64,000 bases of DNA from Clostridia bacterium. GTDB lineage: Bacteria; Bacillota_A; Clostridia; Oscillospirales; CAG-272. Where the stretch lies: NCBI GenBank assembly GCA_017542695.1, contig JAFXWT010000093.1:32475-96474 (forward strand). Reading direction: 5' to 3'. Position 1 is the first letter of the stretch. The number at the start of each line of letters is the position of its first letter. Position numbers and translations under genes: made by a program. Below the pieces are notes generated by a model, which had not been told where the DNA came from, did not search any database, and saw only the letters and a program-made list of their open reading frames with translations. Below, in pieces: positions 41,233 to 50,436 of this stretch.

Positions 41233-42152
41233 AAGTTCTCGGTATCGACACAAGCAATTATACAACGTCCGTCGCCGTCGTCGACGACGGCGGCTTCCGT
41301 CATGCGCGTGAGATACTCGACGTAAAAGAAGGGGAGCGCGGACTGCGGCAGAGCGACGCGCTTTTTTTGCACGTCAAAAACCTTCCGCACCTGATAGAAC
41401 GTCTTTCCGCGGGAGACGTCGACGCCGTCGCGTATTCCTCGCGCCCGCGCGCCGTTGAGGGCTCGTATATGCCGTGTTTTCTCGCGGGAGAGGCGGTCGC
41501 GCGCAGCGTCGCCGCGACGCTCGGCGTGCCGTGCTGCGCGTTTTCTCATCAGGCGGGACACATTGAGGCGGCCGTCAGAACGTGTGGCGCGGAGCTCGGC
41601 GACAAATTTCTCGCATTTCACCTCTCTGGCGGCACGACGGAAATCCTTTTCGCCCGCGCCGACGAAAACGAGGGATGGTTGTGCGATATACTCGGCAAAA
41701 CGCTCGACATTTCGGCAGGGCAGCTGATCGACCGCACGGGTGTGCTTCTCGGGCTGAAATTTCCGTGCGGCAACGAGCTTGAAAAGCTCGCCGCCGCTTG
41801 CGCCGACAGGATCAAAGACGCGCGCCCGACGGTGAAAGACGGTTCGTGCAATCTTTCGGGCGCGGAAAACAAGATACAAAAATTCATTTTAAGCGGCATG
41901 CCCCGCGAATACGTCGCGCGATACGCTATCGAATACGTCGGACGCACCGTATGCGATATGACCGCTGCGGCGCGCGAAAAATATCCGTCGCTTCCCGTTT
42001 TATACGCGGGCGGCGTGATGAGAAACGAGATCATAAGAAAAATGCTCGTATCCGCGTTTGACAATATATGTTTTGCCGCGGTTGAGCTTTCGAGCGACAA
42101 CGCCGTCGGCACGGCGTATCTCGGATATAAAAAGATGGGAGGCGGAAAATGA
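41229..42152 (+). CDS. TsaD/Kae1-like protein (peptidase M22 family paralogue)
   Basis: 307 residues, shorter than TsaD (about 335). ASKHA-fold motifs are LGIDTSNYTTSVAVVDDG, HLSGGTTEILF, and AGGVMRNEIIR. True TsaD binds iron through HxExH in the N-terminal half; here the segment reads SHQAGHIEAAV, keeping two His spaced as HxxxH but lacking the Glu. This points to a paralogue and not the t6A37 synthase subunit. Similar genes sit between nusB and xseA in other clostridia. Both ends overlap their neighbours by four bases. The function is unknown. Confidence 0.75.
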   Translation: MKVLGIDTSNYTTSVAVVDDGGFRHAREILDVKEGERGLRQSDALFLHVKNLPHLIERLSAGDVDAVAYSSRPRAVEGSYMPCFLAGEAVARSVAATLGVPCCAFSHQAGHIEAAVRTCGAELGDKFLAFHLSGGTTEILFARADENEGWLCDILGKTLDISAGQLIDRTGVLLGLKFPCGNELEKLAAACADRIKDARPTVKDGSCNLSGAENKIQKFILSGMPREYVARYAIEYVGRTVCDMTAAAREKYPSLPVLYAGGVMRNEIIRKMLVSAFDNICFAAVELSSDNAVGTAYLGYKKMGGGK

Positions 42153-43372
42153 ACGAAGAAAGACGAATAGTCACCGTTACCGAACTGAACGAATACATCA
42201 AAGCGTCGATGGAGAACGATTTTCTCCTGCGCGGGATATTCGTCAAGGGCGAGATATCGAATTTCACGCATCACTCGTCGGGGCATTTTTATTTCACTCT
42301 CAAAGACGAGGGCGGCGCGCTTTCCGCCGTGATGTTCCGCTCCGCCGCGGCGCATCTGAAATTCGAGCCGGAAAACGGAATGAAAGTTATATGCGGCGGG
42401 CGAATCAGCGTGTTTGTCAAAAGCGGGCAGTATCAGATATACGCCGAAACGATGGAGCCGGACGGCGTCGGCGCGCTTTACATCGCTTACGAACAGCTCA
42501 AAAAAAAGCTCGAAGCCGAAGGTCTCTTTGACGAGCGCCGCAAAAAGCCGCTCCCGAAGATACCGCGCCGCGTCGGAGTCATAACGTCGCCGACGGGCGC
42601 CGCGGTGCGCGATATAATAAATATTTTAGGAAGAAGATTTCCGTACGCCGAGGTACTGCTCTATCCCGCGCTTGTGCAGGGCGACGACGCGCCGCCGACG
42701 CTGATCGAAGCGCTCGACTATTTCGACGCGACGAAGTGTGTCGACGTCGTCATTATCGGGCGCGGCGGCGGCTCGATAGAGGACCTCTGGGCGTTCAACA
42801 ACGAGGCGCTTGTGCGCCGCGTCGCCGCGATGACGGTGCCGACGGTCTCCGCCGTCGGTCACGAAACAGACTTCACCCTCTGCGACTTTGCCGCGGATCG
42901 CCGCGCACCCACTCCGAGCGCCGCGGCGGAAATATCAGTGCCCGACAGCGCGGAGCTCTCCCGCAAGTTCGACAACGTCGCGCGACTGCTTGAAAACGAT
43001 CTGTCAAAAACGCTTAAAATATACCGCGAAAAGCTCGCGCGCCTGTCGCAGAGCCGCGTGCTGATCTCCCCCGAAAATTTCATCGACGACAAGCGCATGG
43101 CGCTCGGAGTCATCGAAATGCGCCTGTGTGATAAAACGAAATCCGCACTCGACATGAAACGCTCGCGCTTTGCCGCGACGTGCGCCAAGCTCGACGCGCT
43201 GAATCCCCTATCCGTCATCTCGCGCGGCTACAGCGCGGTGTTCGACGGGAACAAAACGCTGATAAAGAGCGTTTCACAGGTAAAACGCGGCGATGAACTC
43301 TCGTTCATGCTGACCGACGGAAAGATCGGCGTCGAGGTCAAAAATATAGAAAGGAACAAAGAAAATGGCTGA
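42149..43372 (+). CDS. xseA: Exodeoxyribonuclease VII large subunit
   Basis: 407 residues. An N-terminal OB fold (VTVTELNEYIKASMENDFLLRGIFVKGEISNF) precedes the catalytic core with PRRVGVITSPTGAAVRDI, IIGRGGGSIEDLWAFNNEA, and SAVGHETDFTLCDFAADRRAPTPSAAAE. It degrades single-stranded DNA from both ends with XseB. The start overlaps the TsaD-like gene by four bases and the xseB start lies inside its end. Confidence 0.96.
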   Translation: MNEERRIVTVTELNEYIKASMENDFLLRGIFVKGEISNFTHHSSGHFYFTLKDEGGALSAVMFRSAAAHLKFEPENGMKVICGGRISVFVKSGQYQIYAETMEPDGVGALYIAYEQLKKKLEAEGLFDERRKKPLPKIPRRVGVITSPTGAAVRDIINILGRRFPYAEVLLYPALVQGDDAPPTLIEALDYFDATKCVDVVIIGRGGGSIEDLWAFNNEALVRRVAAMTVPTVSAVGHETDFTLCDFAADRRAPTPSAAAEISVPDSAELSRKFDNVARLLENDLSKTLKIYREKLARLSQSRVLISPENFIDDKRMALGVIEMRLCDKTKSALDMKRSRFAATCAKLDALNPLSVISRGYSAVFDGNKTLIKSVSQVKRGDELSFMLTDGKIGVEVKNIERNKENG

Positions 43373-43595
43373 AAAAATGACGTTTGAGGCGGCGCTCGCC
43401 CGCCTTGAGGAAATAGTGAAACAGATGGAAAGCGGCGCGGCGCCGCTTGACAAATCGCTCTCGCTGTTTGAGGAGGGCGTGTCGCTCGTCAAATTCTGCA
43501 CGGGCGAGCTTGACGCCGCCGAGCAGAAAGTCAAAAAACTCACGAAAGGCGCTGACGGAGAAGTTACATCCTCCGACTTTGTCAAATCCGAATGA
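43365..43595 (+). CDS. xseB: Exodeoxyribonuclease VII small subunit
   Basis: 76 residues. TFEAALARLEEIVKQMESG and LDKSLSLFEEGVSL are the family helices. Overlaps xseA by eight bases and ispA by four. Confidence 0.95.
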   Translation: MAEKMTFEAALARLEEIVKQMESGAAPLDKSLSLFEEGVSLVKFCTGELDAAEQKVKKLTKGADGEVTSSDFVKSE

Positions 43596-44479
43596 AAGAC
43601 GTTGAAATAAAACTGTCATACTCTGCGAAAGCCGTCGAGCCGTATCTTGAAAAACTGCTCCAAACACCCGACTCCGAGCTTGAGCCGCTTTACGACGCGA
43701 TGCGATACGCGGCGCTTGGCGGCGGCAAGAGGATACGCCCGCACCTCGTTTTTGAATTCTGCCGTCTTTTCGGCGGCGATGAAAAAGCGGCGCTGCCGTT
43801 CGCGGCGGCGATCGAGCTTGTTCACTCGTCGTCGCTTGTCCACGACGATATGCCGTGTATGGACAACGACGACTACCGCCGCGGACGCCTCACCTGCCAC
43901 AAGGTGTACGGGGAAGATATCGCACTCCTTTGCGGCGACGCGCTGATAACCAAGGGATACGAGGCGGCGGCGAAGAACGACCGCGTCCCGCCCGAAGCGG
44001 CGCTCGAAGGCGCCATGCTATTGCTCTCCCTTGCGGGTGGCGAAGGCATGATGGGCGGGCAGAATATCGACCTCTGCTCCGAGGGCAAAACGATATCGTT
44101 TGACACTCTTCTCAAAATGCACGCGAAAAAGACGGGCGCGCTGATCTCGGCCGCCGCGCTTCTCGGATGTGTCGCCGCGGGAGTCCCGACAAGCGACGCT
44201 CGCGCAAAAGACGCGGAAACGTACGCCCGCGGCGTCGGGCTTGCTTTCCAGATAATCGACGACGTGCTCGACGTGATCGGCGACGAAAAGACGCTCGGAA
44301 AGCACACCCACGCCGACGCCGAGGGAGGCAAAACGACTTTCCTTTCATTTATGAGCGTCGACGACGCCTACGAATACGCGCGCCGCGAAACCGAAAAGGC
44401 CGTCTCCGCCGTCAAAAAATACGACGGCTCGGAAGATCTTGTGTCTCTTGCCGAATATCTGCTCCATAGGATGAAATAG
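43592..44479 (+). CDS. ispA: Polyprenyl (farnesyl/geranyl) diphosphate synthase
   Basis: 295 residues. The first Asp-rich motif is DDMPCMDNDD (85-94), with the two-residue insertion of bacterial farnesyl diphosphate synthases, and the second is DDVLD (223-227). LGGGKRIRP and GGQNIDL are also present. It makes C15 (or C10-C20) isoprenyl diphosphates for undecaprenyl phosphate and quinone-type lipids. The usual downstream dxs gene is missing: the operon ends here. Confidence 0.95.
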   Translation: MKDVEIKLSYSAKAVEPYLEKLLQTPDSELEPLYDAMRYAALGGGKRIRPHLVFEFCRLFGGDEKAALPFAAAIELVHSSSLVHDDMPCMDNDDYRRGRLTCHKVYGEDIALLCGDALITKGYEAAAKNDRVPPEAALEGAMLLLSLAGGEGMMGGQNIDLCSEGKTISFDTLLKMHAKKTGALISAAALLGCVAAGVPTSDARAKDAETYARGVGLAFQIIDDVLDVIGDEKTLGKHTHADAEGGKTTFLSFMSVDDAYEYARRETEKAVSAVKKYDGSEDLVSLAEYLLHRMK

Positions 44480-44544
44480 GCGCCGTTTGTGGAATATCAC
44501 GGACATAATGCGAAAATAATATTGTTTTTTGTTTTATTTTGATG

Positions 44545-44573
44545 TTGACGGAACGCTTTTCTTCGTGTAAAAT
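44545..44573 (+). promoter_or_regulatory. Promoter of the toroid-fold gene
   Basis: TTGACG (44545-44550), 17 nt, TAAAAT (44568-44573), about 30 bases before the start codon. Confidence 0.7.
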
Positions 44574-44603
44574 ACTTTCGACATTTGCTTTTCGGAGGAT
44601 GAA

Positions 44604-46283
44604 ATGTTAAATCACTATAAAGTACATAAAAAATATTATGAAAACGGCGCATATAATTTCGTGAAACGGATCGACTCCGACCCGTCGAGCGATTCGTACG
44701 GCGCGATAAAGGGCAACCTCGCGGGATACTATAACGTCGCCGAGCTGTATTCGTATATGCTCGTGAACGTCGTTTCGTATTACCTTGAAGGAACGACATG
44801 CTACCGCGACGAGATGTTTCTTAAAACGGCGAAGGTGTCGCTCGACGGCGCGGAGAGATATATCCACTCCGACGGAACGGTTGACCTTCGCGTGACAAAC
44901 TTCCACGATCCGACATACTGCGGCTTCAACGTCAGGGACTACATCGGTCCGGCGCTCGAACTTGTCCGCAAATACTCAAAGCACACCGAGCTTGAGAACG
45001 CCGTCGAAGCGCAGCTCGTTTCCGTCATCACCCGCATGGGTCGCGCGATGGAAACGCTCGGTTTTCACACCCCTAATCACCGCTGGGTGATCAGCTCCGC
45101 GCTATCTTATGTAAAACATCTGACGGGCGACGAAAAAGCGGGCGAAACGATGGACAAATATTTCTGGGAGGGCATCGACTGCGACGAATACGGCGAGTAC
45201 ACCGAGCGATCCACCGGAATATACAATCTCATCTGCAATCAGTCATTCCTTCAGCTCGCGCACATGGAGGACATGAAGTTCCTCGAGTACCCGACGCGCA
45301 ACATGCATCTCATGCGCTCGTTCTACGAGCCGAACGACATGATCTGCACGCTCAACTCCATGCGTCAGGACAGAGGGAGCGACGTTCCCGTCGACAATTA
45401 CTACACGATCTACCTCCCGCTTGCACTCTACACGGGCGACCCGGAATTTGCTTATTATTCCGACAGAGCGCTCCGTCGCATCATGGCGGAGGAAATGAAA
45501 ACAGACACGCCGTTCGAATACGTCCACGCGATGATAATGTATTGGTTCCTTGTCAACGACGAATGGCGCACCGACGAAAAGTACGAATCCATCGCGTCGT
45601 ATCTGCCGAAGCGCGATCTCAGCGTCTACCTTCCGGAAAGCGGCATTGCGCGCCTTTATAAAGACGGCGCGACGATGACCGTGCTCCGCACGAACACACC
45701 TGACTTCTTCAAGCTTCAGTCGGGCAATTATTCCGTTTGTGCGCGGTGCGGCGGCTCGTTCTTCGGTCTGCCTCACTCGCAGTTCCGCCCGAAACAGATG
45801 GAGAAAACGGAAAACGGCTACCGCCTTATCTCGCGCGAGGAAGCGGGTTATCGCTCGCAGTTTGACGCGCCGCCAGAAACGAGCGTATGGCGTCACATGG
45901 ACCACTCAAAGCGCGAGCTGCTCAACGTTCAGCAGTTCGACACAGTCGTCGATATCACGCCCGAAGATCACGGTGTCACGATAGACGTCGATTTCTCAGG
46001 CGCCGACCTCATCCCGACAAAGCTCGAGCTGACCTTCTCACCCGGCGGCAGAGTCGTCACCGACGAAATGGCGTTCACCGCCCGCGCAGACGATTACGTT
46101 TATTTCAAGAGCGGAAAGATGACCGTCTCATACGGCGGCACCGCCTTTGAATTGACGGGCGGCTCCTGCGCACACTTCGCCGCCGACAATATGCGCGGAA
46201 CGGAGCGCGTGCCGAGCGGCACGTTCACCGTCTGCCTCACGGCGATCACCCCCGGAAAGCTCCACCTGAAAATTAAATACTGA
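44604..46283 (+). CDS. Putative heparinase II/III-like carbohydrate-active enzyme
   Basis: 559 residues, no signal peptide. The N-terminal two thirds are helical with polysaccharide-lyase-like text (FHDPTYCGFNVRDYIGPAL, then ETLGFHTPNHRWVISSALSYV, EYTERSTGIYNLICNQSF), and the last 170 residues are beta-rich (TVVDITPEDHGVTIDVDFSG). That order suits the (alpha/alpha)-toroid plus beta-sandwich plan of heparinase II/III-type lyases, with NHRW as a candidate active-site motif. The family is my inference. A cytoplasmic enzyme acting on imported oligosaccharides would fit, but no transporter lies nearby. GGAGGATGAA precedes the ATG. Confidence 0.5.
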   Translation: MLNHYKVHKKYYENGAYNFVKRIDSDPSSDSYGAIKGNLAGYYNVAELYSYMLVNVVSYYLEGTTCYRDEMFLKTAKVSLDGAERYIHSDGTVDLRVTNFHDPTYCGFNVRDYIGPALELVRKYSKHTELENAVEAQLVSVITRMGRAMETLGFHTPNHRWVISSALSYVKHLTGDEKAGETMDKYFWEGIDCDEYGEYTERSTGIYNLICNQSFLQLAHMEDMKFLEYPTRNMHLMRSFYEPNDMICTLNSMRQDRGSDVPVDNYYTIYLPLALYTGDPEFAYYSDRALRRIMAEEMKTDTPFEYVHAMIMYWFLVNDEWRTDEKYESIASYLPKRDLSVYLPESGIARLYKDGATMTVLRTNTPDFFKLQSGNYSVCARCGGSFFGLPHSQFRPKQMEKTENGYRLISREEAGYRSQFDAPPETSVWRHMDHSKRELLNVQQFDTVVDITPEDHGVTIDVDFSGADLIPTKLELTFSPGGRVVTDEMAFTARADDYVYFKSGKMTVSYGGTAFELTGGSCAHFAADNMRGTERVPSGTFTVCLTAITPGKLHLKIKY

Positions 46284-46294
46284 GCGAAACAAAA

Positions 46295-46331
46295 CCCCCG
46301 ATCCGTCATACGATGGAGCGGGGGTGTTTTT
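46295..46331 (+). terminator. Terminator whose 3' arm doubles as the yunB ribosome site
   Basis: CCCCCGATCC and GGAGCGGGGG pair (nine of ten) around ten bases and are followed by TGTTTTT. The yunB ATG begins right after the T run, so the yunB ribosome site (GGGGGTG) is inside the stem. Confidence 0.75.
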
Positions 46332-46958
46332 ATGTGTTACGTCAGAGTCCGCAAAAAAAGCGCGAAAAAGAAAATACTTTTCGCGCTTTTATGTTTGTTT
46401 TTGATTTTCGCCGTGTCGATAGTCGTGATCAACCGAAAGCTCGACCCGATAGTGTGCGACATCGCCGAGGAGCAGATAAAAAACAGCGTCGCGCGCCTTG
46501 TTGCAGACACGGTAAGGTCGCGCACGCTCGGCGCAGAATACATAAACGTCATGTATAAAGACGGGGTTGTCGCCTCCGTCACGACGGACACCGCCGCGCT
46601 GAATGCGCTGAACGCCGACGTCGTATCGGAAATATCCGAAAAGCTGTCGACGGTCGAAAGCTACGATATCCGCGTTTCGCTGTCGAATCTGTTCGACGAC
46701 GAAATAATCTTCGGCAATACTTCATTTTCCGTCAAGGCGAACGTTCTGCCGGTTTCAAGCGTATCGGCGCAAGTCAGATCGGAATTTAAGAGCGCGGGAA
46801 TAAACCAGACGCACTACGGTGTTTACATATTGATAAATGTCGATATAAACGCCGTGATGCTCATCTCGACTCTCAAAATAAAAACGACATACGAAATATG
46901 CGTCGCAGACACAGTCATCGTCGGAAAAGTGCCTGAAATTTATCTGTACGGCGAGTAA
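46332..46958 (+). CDS. yunB: Sporulation protein YunB
   Basis: 208 residues. One N-terminal transmembrane helix (ILFALLCLFLIFAVSIVVIN) precedes an outer domain with LDPIVCDIAEEQIKNSV, the YDIRVSLSNLFDDEIIFGN-like region and GVYILINVDINAVMLIST. In Bacillus yunB is expressed in the mother cell under sigma-E and is required for normal spores. The start codon abuts a terminator, so its promoter must lie within or before the upstream gene, or ribosome entry depends on melting the hairpin. The 3' end overlaps the convergent radical SAM gene by 19 bases. Confidence 0.88.
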   Translation: MCYVRVRKKSAKKKILFALLCLFLIFAVSIVVINRKLDPIVCDIAEEQIKNSVARLVADTVRSRTLGAEYINVMYKDGVVASVTTDTAALNALNADVVSEISEKLSTVESYDIRVSLSNLFDDEIIFGNTSFSVKANVLPVSSVSAQVRSEFKSAGINQTHYGVYILINVDINAVMLISTLKIKTTYEICVADTVIVGKVPEIYLYGE

Positions 46959-47848
46959 ACACCCGTCATGTCAAACGGCGGGATGAAGCTTTCTTTCTGT
47001 GTTTCGCCGTCCTGAACAAATCCGTTTGAAATGCCGATTTCGCCAGCCGCAGCAAGAACTTTCCGGTATTCGTACGTTGTCAGCTTCCTCTTCAGTTCGG
47101 GATGTGTTTCGCTCTTCATCGGCGTATATTGATTCATTATACTGACAAAGATACCGTTCCTGTATGTCATATTCAAATATTTCAATATTTCGATTGATTC
47201 CGCAACGTGAGAGGGCAGCACGAGATGGCGCACGATGACGCCGCGCGTCATCATTCCGTCGCCGTCAAATCGCGGCTCGCCCGCGATCATCACCATTTTG
47301 TCGAGCGCCGCTTTTGCGACCGACGGATAGTCCCGCGCCGCGGAATACGCGGCGGCGGTGTCGGGAGAAAAGTATTTGAAGTCGGGGAGAAAAATATTGA
47401 TATATCCTTCGAGCATTCCGATGGTTTCAACACTTTCGTACCCGCTCGAATTCCATACGAACGGGAGATCGAACCCGCGCGACCTCGCTGCGTCTACCGC
47501 CTCTATTATAAGCGGCGTAAAGTGGGACGGCGTGACAAGATTTATGTTGTGCGCCCCTTTTTCTTTCAGCTCAAAGAATATCTCGCACAGCCGCGCGACC
47601 GATATCTCCCCGCCGCCGTGTGAGCGCGAAATGTCGTAGTTCTGGCAGTACGAGCAACGGAGCGCACATCCGACGAAAAACACCGTGCCGCTCCCGCGTA
47701 TGCCTGAGATGCACGGCTCCTCCCAGAAGTGCAGCGCGGCGCGCGAAACGTGCAGAACATCGCGCTCGCCGCAATACCCAGCGCGCTCGTGCCTGTCGAC
47801 CTTGCAGTTCCGCGGACACAGCGTGCAGCAGGAGAAAGCGTCCGTCAT
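46940..47848 (-). CDS. Radical SAM protein (PflA/YjjW-like)
   Basis: 302 residues from the ATG at 47848, which overlaps the SDR stop (ATGA); an ATG eight codons earlier is possible but has no ribosome site either. An N-terminal Cys group (CCTLCPRNCKVDR, then GYCGE) precedes the radical SAM triad CALRCSYC (Cys-x3-Cys-x2-Cys) with NYDISRS. The barrel continues through LVTPSHFTPLI, FVWNSSGYE and DFKYFSPD. This uncharacterised radical SAM group is widespread in anaerobes; the extra N-terminal cysteines may hold a second cluster or zinc. Substrate unknown. Confidence 0.85.
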   Translation of the reverse strand: MTDAFSCCTLCPRNCKVDRHERAGYCGERDVLHVSRAALHFWEEPCISGIRGSGTVFFVGCALRCSYCQNYDISRSHGGGEISVARLCEIFFELKEKGAHNINLVTPSHFTPLIIEAVDAARSRGFDLPFVWNSSGYESVETIGMLEGYINIFLPDFKYFSPDTAAAYSAARDYPSVAKAALDKMVMIAGEPRFDGDGMMTRGVIVRHLVLPSHVAESIEILKYLNMTYRNGIFVSIMNQYTPMKSETHPELKRKLTTYEYRKVLAAAGEIGISNGFVQDGETQKESFIPPFDMTGVYSPYR

Positions 47849-48621
47849 TTCAGTTTTTGCTGGCTCTGCCATACGCTCATGACGGCGCTGTGTGGCAGTA
47901 TTTTTACAGCCAGCACCTGCATTTTTGCCTTGAATCCGGGCACGACGAAATCGCGCTTCGATTTTTCAAGCGTGCGCCACGCTTTTTCAACGATGAACTC
48001 CGGCTCGTACATTGCGACGAATTTTTTAACGACAGCGTTCTCGTCTTTTTTTATCGCGCGGTCAAAAAACGCCGTTTTCGTCCAGAACGGGCAAACCGCG
48101 AGCACGCGGATGCCGCGCCCCTTGAGTTCTCTGTTCAGCGCGCGGCTGAAAGAAAGCACGTACGCCTTCGTCGCGCCGTAAATATTGATATACGGTATCG
48201 GCTGAAAACCCGCGACAGACGCGATCTCGATGATCTCCGCGCCTTTTTCCATATAGGGAAGGGTGATCAGCGTCATCGCGGTCAGCGCACGGCAGTTGAG
48301 GTCGATCATTCCGAGATTGTCTTCTATCGGCACCTTTTCGGTTGCCTCGAATTTGCCGTATCCGCTGCAGTTGATGAGGATCTTCACATTCGGCTTTTCC
48401 TCTTCGAGCATTTCTTTCATCTTTTCGATGAAAGACGCGTCTGAAAGATCGAGCGATATCGGTTTTACGGGGAACGGCACGACTTCTTTCAGCGCGTCGA
48501 GCCGCACGGCGTTCCGCGCGATCGCCCAAACTTCGTCGTATTCTCCGTGGCGCGACAGCGTCGTTGCGAACACCTTTCCGATGCCGCTCGACGCGCCCGT
48601 AATAATAGCGATTTTTTTCAT
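47845..48621 (-). CDS. SDR-family NAD(P)-dependent oxidoreductase
   Basis: 258 residues. TGASSGIG (8-15), INCSGYGKF in place of NNAG, IASVAGF with the catalytic Ser, YGATK with Tyr and Lys, and VCPFWTKT replacing the PG motif. The unusual NNAG and PG variants mark a subgroup of uncharacterised DltE/YqjQ-like dehydrogenases. Translationally coupled to the radical SAM gene. Confidence 0.88.
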   Translation of the reverse strand: MKKIAIITGASSGIGKVFATTLSRHGEYDEVWAIARNAVRLDALKEVVPFPVKPISLDLSDASFIEKMKEMLEEEKPNVKILINCSGYGKFEATEKVPIEDNLGMIDLNCRALTAMTLITLPYMEKGAEIIEIASVAGFQPIPYINIYGATKAYVLSFSRALNRELKGRGIRVLAVCPFWTKTAFFDRAIKKDENAVVKKFVAMYEPEFIVEKAWRTLEKSKRDFVVPGFKAKMQVLAVKILPHSAVMSVWQSQQKLK

Positions 48622-48671
48622 TTTACACCTCTGTATATTTTGTTTTTATTCATTTGTATAAAACTGAAAAA

Positions 48672-49157
48672 TCAAGCTCTGCCGGAGTTTTTCAGTTCTT
48701 CCTCAAATTCTTTCGGGTGCTTTATGTAATAGTCCTGATGATATTCTTCCGCCGGATAGAAAGATAAAAACGGCTCGATCGAAATGTATACTTTCCTGCC
48801 CGACCGCTCTTCGAGAGCGCGGATCGCGTGTTCGGTGATGCTCTTTTCTTCCTCATTTTGATAATAAACGGCGAGCGTATACGACCGACCTCTGTCGATG
48901 AACTGCCCACCATCGTCAAACGGGTCTACATAGCCGATAAAAACGTCGAGAAGCTCGCCGAACGAAACGGTTTTATCGTCGTAGTCGACGGAGATGGTTT
49001 CTCGATGACCTGTTTTCTGCGCCTTGACGTCCTCGTAGCTCGGCGTTACTTCCGTTCCGCCCGAATACCCGCTGATGACCGACAAAACTCCCGCCGTGTT
49101 TTTCAGTATCGGAGTGATGCACCAAAAGCATCCGCCCGCAAAATAAGCCGTTTTCAT
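48672..49157 (-). CDS. msrA: Peptide-methionine (S)-S-oxide reductase MsrA
   Basis: 161 residues. The catalytic Cys10 lies in AGGCFWC; SGYSGG, YEDVKAQKTGHRE and AEEYHQDYY are the remaining signatures. It repairs methionine sulfoxide in proteins. There is no MsrB domain. The start overlaps the end of the TIGR04076 gene by four bases, so the two form a coupled pair. Confidence 0.95.
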   Translation of the reverse strand: MKTAYFAGGCFWCITPILKNTAGVLSVISGYSGGTEVTPSYEDVKAQKTGHRETISVDYDDKTVSFGELLDVFIGYVDPFDDGGQFIDRGRSYTLAVYYQNEEEKSITEHAIRALEERSGRKVYISIEPFLSFYPAEEYHQDYYIKHPKEFEEELKNSGRA

Positions 49158-49468
49158 TTATCCTCGTTTTCGATAGCTTCGATGTAAAAGCTTACCGGTC
49201 TGAACCCGTCGTTGCACGATACCATCGCGGAATGGGGGTTATTCATCCACCCGTCAAAGAAGTTGCCGCCGCCCTCGGCGAGCGCGACGACAAATTTTTC
49301 CATGCAGCTCCACGCCTCGCCGCAAAGCCCGTCGGGTTTCTTTCCGTCGATCGACAAGAACTCCTGCCCGATCTCCGTGTCGCAAGCGTGCGCGATCGGG
49401 TTTTCATATTTTTTGATAAGCTCGGGATGCTCCGCACGGCACATCGCCGTGATCTTGACTTTCTTCAT
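49154..49468 (-). CDS. TIGR04076-family protein
   Basis: 104 residues from the ATG at 49468 (GAGGTATATT upstream). The text (KKVKITAMCR, LIKKYENPIAHACD, KPDGLCGEAW, GGGNFFDGWM, SAMVSCNDGFRPVSFYIEA) fits the TIGR04076 family closely. Members carry conserved cysteines and are often near redox genes; function unknown. Coupled to msrA, so a role linked to oxidative damage is possible. Confidence 0.85.
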   Translation of the reverse strand: MKKVKITAMCRAEHPELIKKYENPIAHACDTEIGQEFLSIDGKKPDGLCGEAWSCMEKFVVALAEGGGNFFDGWMNNPHSAMVSCNDGFRPVSFYIEAIENEDK

Positions 49469-49476
49469 AATATACC

Positions 49477-50343
49477 TCAATGCGATCCTTTATACCCCAC
49501 GCCGTAGGTGTCGGTGTAGTAGTCGACGCGGCGCGAATTATCGAACACGGGCGGATAGAGATTTTCCGTCGGCTCGATCCCGGAAAGACGGCACACAGCC
49601 GCATGCGCCCGACGTATAATATCTTCCTCCATTTCCTTTTTCGGAAGCGTCAGATCGGGGAATATCGGCTCGCCTATGGTGAGCGTGAATTTTGCGATCT
49701 GCCCGAAAATATGCTTTCTTATCCACCCCGGCTCACGATACGAAAATCCGAGTGGGATTATCGGCTTTTCGCAAATCCGAGAAAAATACGCGATGCCGCG
49801 CTTGAACGGACGGATCGGCGCGTAATACTCCCACATCGCACCCTCGGCGTAAATGTGGAGCCAGCCGCCGCCGTCAAGCAGATTTTTCACCGCCTTTATG
49901 TACGCGCCCGTCGCGCGAACGCTTTTATCCGGGATCGGTATTCCGCCGACGGAACGTATCATTTTTCCGTTTTCGCCGCTGATATTCGGCCCCCATGCGA
50001 GAATGTTCGTTTTGTGCGGTCTGACAGCGCACATCACGGCAAGATAATCCCACATATGAACGTGATTCGCGCACGAAACGACGCCGCGCCCGATCACGTC
50101 GCGGTATTTTTTTATGTTTTCCCGTCCTTTTATCTTCAGCCCGAGGCGTATTTTCATCAGCGGAAAGGCGAGAATGTTCAGCGCGATGCGCGTCAGAAAT
50201 TGTTTTAAGCGGAACGCGCGTGACGTGTCGATGTACGGATAGTTTTCGTCAAAAACCGTGCCGTCGTTTTTCTTTACGACAAGGTAATGATGATCGGTTT
50301 CGACGGGGTAGGGGAATTTATTTGTTTTGGGGTCGAAATACAT
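49477..50343 (-). CDS. Lysophospholipid/glycerol-phosphate acyltransferase (PlsC-like)
   Basis: 288 residues. The HX4D acyltransferase motif is NHVHMWD (His94, Asp99), followed by GGIPIPD and the acceptor motif EGAMWE. A hydrophobic stretch near 50-65 probably gives membrane contact. It is longer than PlsC and carries an N-terminal 45-residue extension. Probably transfers acyl groups to lysophosphatidate or a related lipid. AAGGAGAATAAATA precedes the ATG. Confidence 0.88.
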   Translation of the reverse strand: MYFDPKTNKFPYPVETDHHYLVVKKNDGTVFDENYPYIDTSRAFRLKQFLTRIALNILAFPLMKIRLGLKIKGRENIKKYRDVIGRGVVSCANHVHMWDYLAVMCAVRPHKTNILAWGPNISGENGKMIRSVGGIPIPDKSVRATGAYIKAVKNLLDGGGWLHIYAEGAMWEYYAPIRPFKRGIAYFSRICEKPIIPLGFSYREPGWIRKHIFGQIAKFTLTIGEPIFPDLTLPKKEMEEDIIRRAHAAVCRLSGIEPTENLYPPVFDNSRRVDYYTDTYGVGYKGSH

Positions 50344-50436
50344 TATTTATTCTCCTTATGTGTTGACGTCGCCGCCGTTCTTTTCAAGCTCCATAGCTTA
50401 CCCTGTTGTTTTATTTTGATCGCAGAGAAATCAATG

